From positions 1-64,000 of the forward strand of contig CBDDLT010000026.1 of the NCBI GenBank assembly GCA_965230755.1: 64,000 nt of DNA, given 5' to 3'. This stretch comes from DATFJT01 sp965230755 (lineage in GTDB: Bacteria > Bacteroidota > Bacteroidia > Chitinophagales > Saprospiraceae). The translations under genes and the position numbers were made by a program. The number at the start of each line of letters is the position of its first letter. Positions within the stretch are counted from its first letter, which is position 1. Below are positions 63,105-64,000 of the stretch, piece after piece. The notes below the pieces were generated by a model that saw only the letters and a program-made list of their open reading frames with translations, was not told where the DNA came from and made no database searches.

Positions 63105-64000
63105 TTAATATCGATAAGCGATGGCATTGACATTCATCCCAGCTCCAACAGAGGCCATTAAAATGAGATCCCCTTTGTTCAACTCATGTTTTTCTTCACT
63201 TGTACCGCGGCGAACTTGATCGAGAAGTGTAGGCACGGTAGCCACTGAGCTATTGCCCAGTTTATGGATGCTCATTGGCATAATTCCTTCCGGAATTTCG
63301 CGCTCTTTATAAAGGCGAAAAAGACGTTTAATAATTTCATAGTCCATTTTTTCATTGGCCTGATGAATGAATATCTTTTTGACTTCATGAATGTCGAACC
63401 CTGCTTTATCCAGACATGTTTTCATTGCTTGAGGCACTTTTGTTAGCGCGAATTCATATATTTTACGGCCATACATTTTAATATATCGCACATTGGGATC
63501 TGACTCAAGAGTATTGCATTTGCCCATGAAAAGGTAGTGCGCCTCATCTGCAGCCCAGGTTCCAACTTCCATCCCAATTATGCCCTCTTTTTTACCTCCC
63601 TCAACAGCTTCAACGATACAAGCTCCGGCACCATCTGCAAAAATCATTGAGTCCCGATCGTGTAAATCTATCACACGGGAAAGGGTTTCAGTAGCGACTA
63701 TAAGGCATTTTTTGGCCATGCCTGATCGAATATAGGCTGTGGCTTGGATTACACCCTGAATCCATCCAGGGCAACCAAATAATACATCATAAGCGACGCA
63801 AGAAGGATTTTTTATTCCTAGGCCAAATTTTATTCGAGAAGCGAGACTAGGTACACTATCCGACTGTATGGTATTGGATCGCACATCACCAAAATTATGG
63901 GCAACAATCACCTGGTCCAAAGATTCAGGATCAATACCGGAATCTTCAATAGCCAGTCGCCCTGCTATAACACCAATATTTGAAGCCACCATATTTTTAT
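63105..64000 (-). CDS. Beta-ketoacyl-ACP synthase III-like protein, N-terminus outside window
   Basis: A FabH-family condensing enzyme, cut by the right edge; the frame stays open to position 64000, leaving about 50 N-terminal residues out. The active-site Cys is in YDVLFGCPGWIQGVIQA, the His in IFIHQANEKMDYEII and the Asn in SIHKLGNSSVATVPTLL, all canonical, with FADGAGACIVEA between them. It could start fatty-acid synthesis or serve a specialised pathway such as olefin, flexirubin or natural-product synthesis; the context needed to decide lies outside the window. Confidence 0.92.
   Translation of the reverse strand, partial: KNMVASNIGVIAGRLAIEDSGIDPESLDQVIVAHNFGDVRSNTIQSDSVPSLASRIKFGLGIKNPSCVAYDVLFGCPGWIQGVIQATAYIRSGMAKKCLIVATETLSRVIDLHDRDSMIFADGAGACIVEAVEGGKKEGIIGMEVGTWAADEAHYLFMGKCNTLESDPNVRYIKMYGRKIYEFALTKVPQAMKTCLDKAGFDIHEVKKIFIHQANEKMDYEIIKRLFRLYKEREIPEGIMPMSIHKLGNSSVATVPTLLDQVRRGTSEEKHELNKGDLILMASVGAGMNVNAIAYRY

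Overview
The window looks like chromosome of a member of the Bacteroidota, probably an environmental, AT-rich relative of the Saprospiria or Cytophagia. Evidence for this is three proteins with type IX secretion (T9SS) C-terminal sorting domains, a TamL-type lipoprotein assembly factor, a TonB receptor with a carboxypeptidase-like front domain, many short lipoprotein signals, the DUF1573-YajC-CdaR gene order, and TAnnTTTG-like -7 boxes in front of several genes. The class is inferred; the phylum is well supported. Coding density is high and no tRNA, rRNA or CRISPR array was seen.

Layout. 1-2.4 kb: tamL and a SpoU RNA methyltransferase, divergent, each broken by a one-base insertion in a short homopolymer. 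2.4-8.4 kb (minus): NhaC antiporter, lone cytochrome oxidase subunit III-like protein, purL, TlpA-like thioredoxin lipoprotein. 8.5-14.7 kb: a secreted beta-propeller protein, YggS, deoxynucleoside kinase, cob(I)alamin adenosyltransferase, PgpH-like c-di-AMP phosphodiesterase. 14.9-22.7 kb (minus): small accessory genes, a metalloprotease-like lipoprotein and a TonB receptor. 22.87-23.93 kb: a complete IS982-family element with inverted ends. 24-36 kb: OmpA lipoprotein, phosphoesterase, CdaR-YajC-DUF1573, RlpA, mnmA, rimM, prolyl oligopeptidase, PAP2, a pseudouridine synthase, SUI1 and ExbB/ExbD. 36.4-40 kb: fatty-acid beta-oxidation pair. 40-43 kb: a TM-helix-repeat channel, a double OmpA protein and a coiled-coil/HhH protein. 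43.1-46.2 kb: a cobalamin riboswitch controlling a BtuB-like receptor and a DUF4465 T9SS protein. 46.2-53.8 kb: vWA protein, DUF3179 protein, HxlR/DinB pair and hutG-hutF. 54.15-60.56 kb: three tightly coupled genes for large proteins I cannot assign. 60.6-64 kb: a secreted SGNH-like protein with MopE-type repeats and a truncated ketoacyl-ACP synthase III.

How they fit together. Cobalamin appears to be imported under riboswitch control (43 kb) and adenosylated by the PduO-type enzyme (12.1 kb). PgpH and CdaR point to c-di-AMP signalling. TamL, OmpA proteins, RlpA and ExbBD serve the envelope. HutG/HutF are the last steps of a five-step histidine degradation route. The best candidate for an undescribed system is the three-gene cassette at 54,154-60,559: a 1127-residue soluble-looking protein with a glycine/serine/threonine-rich core, a 630-residue protein with toxin-like hydrophobic segments, and a 376-residue partner, translationally coupled and apparently on their own promoter.
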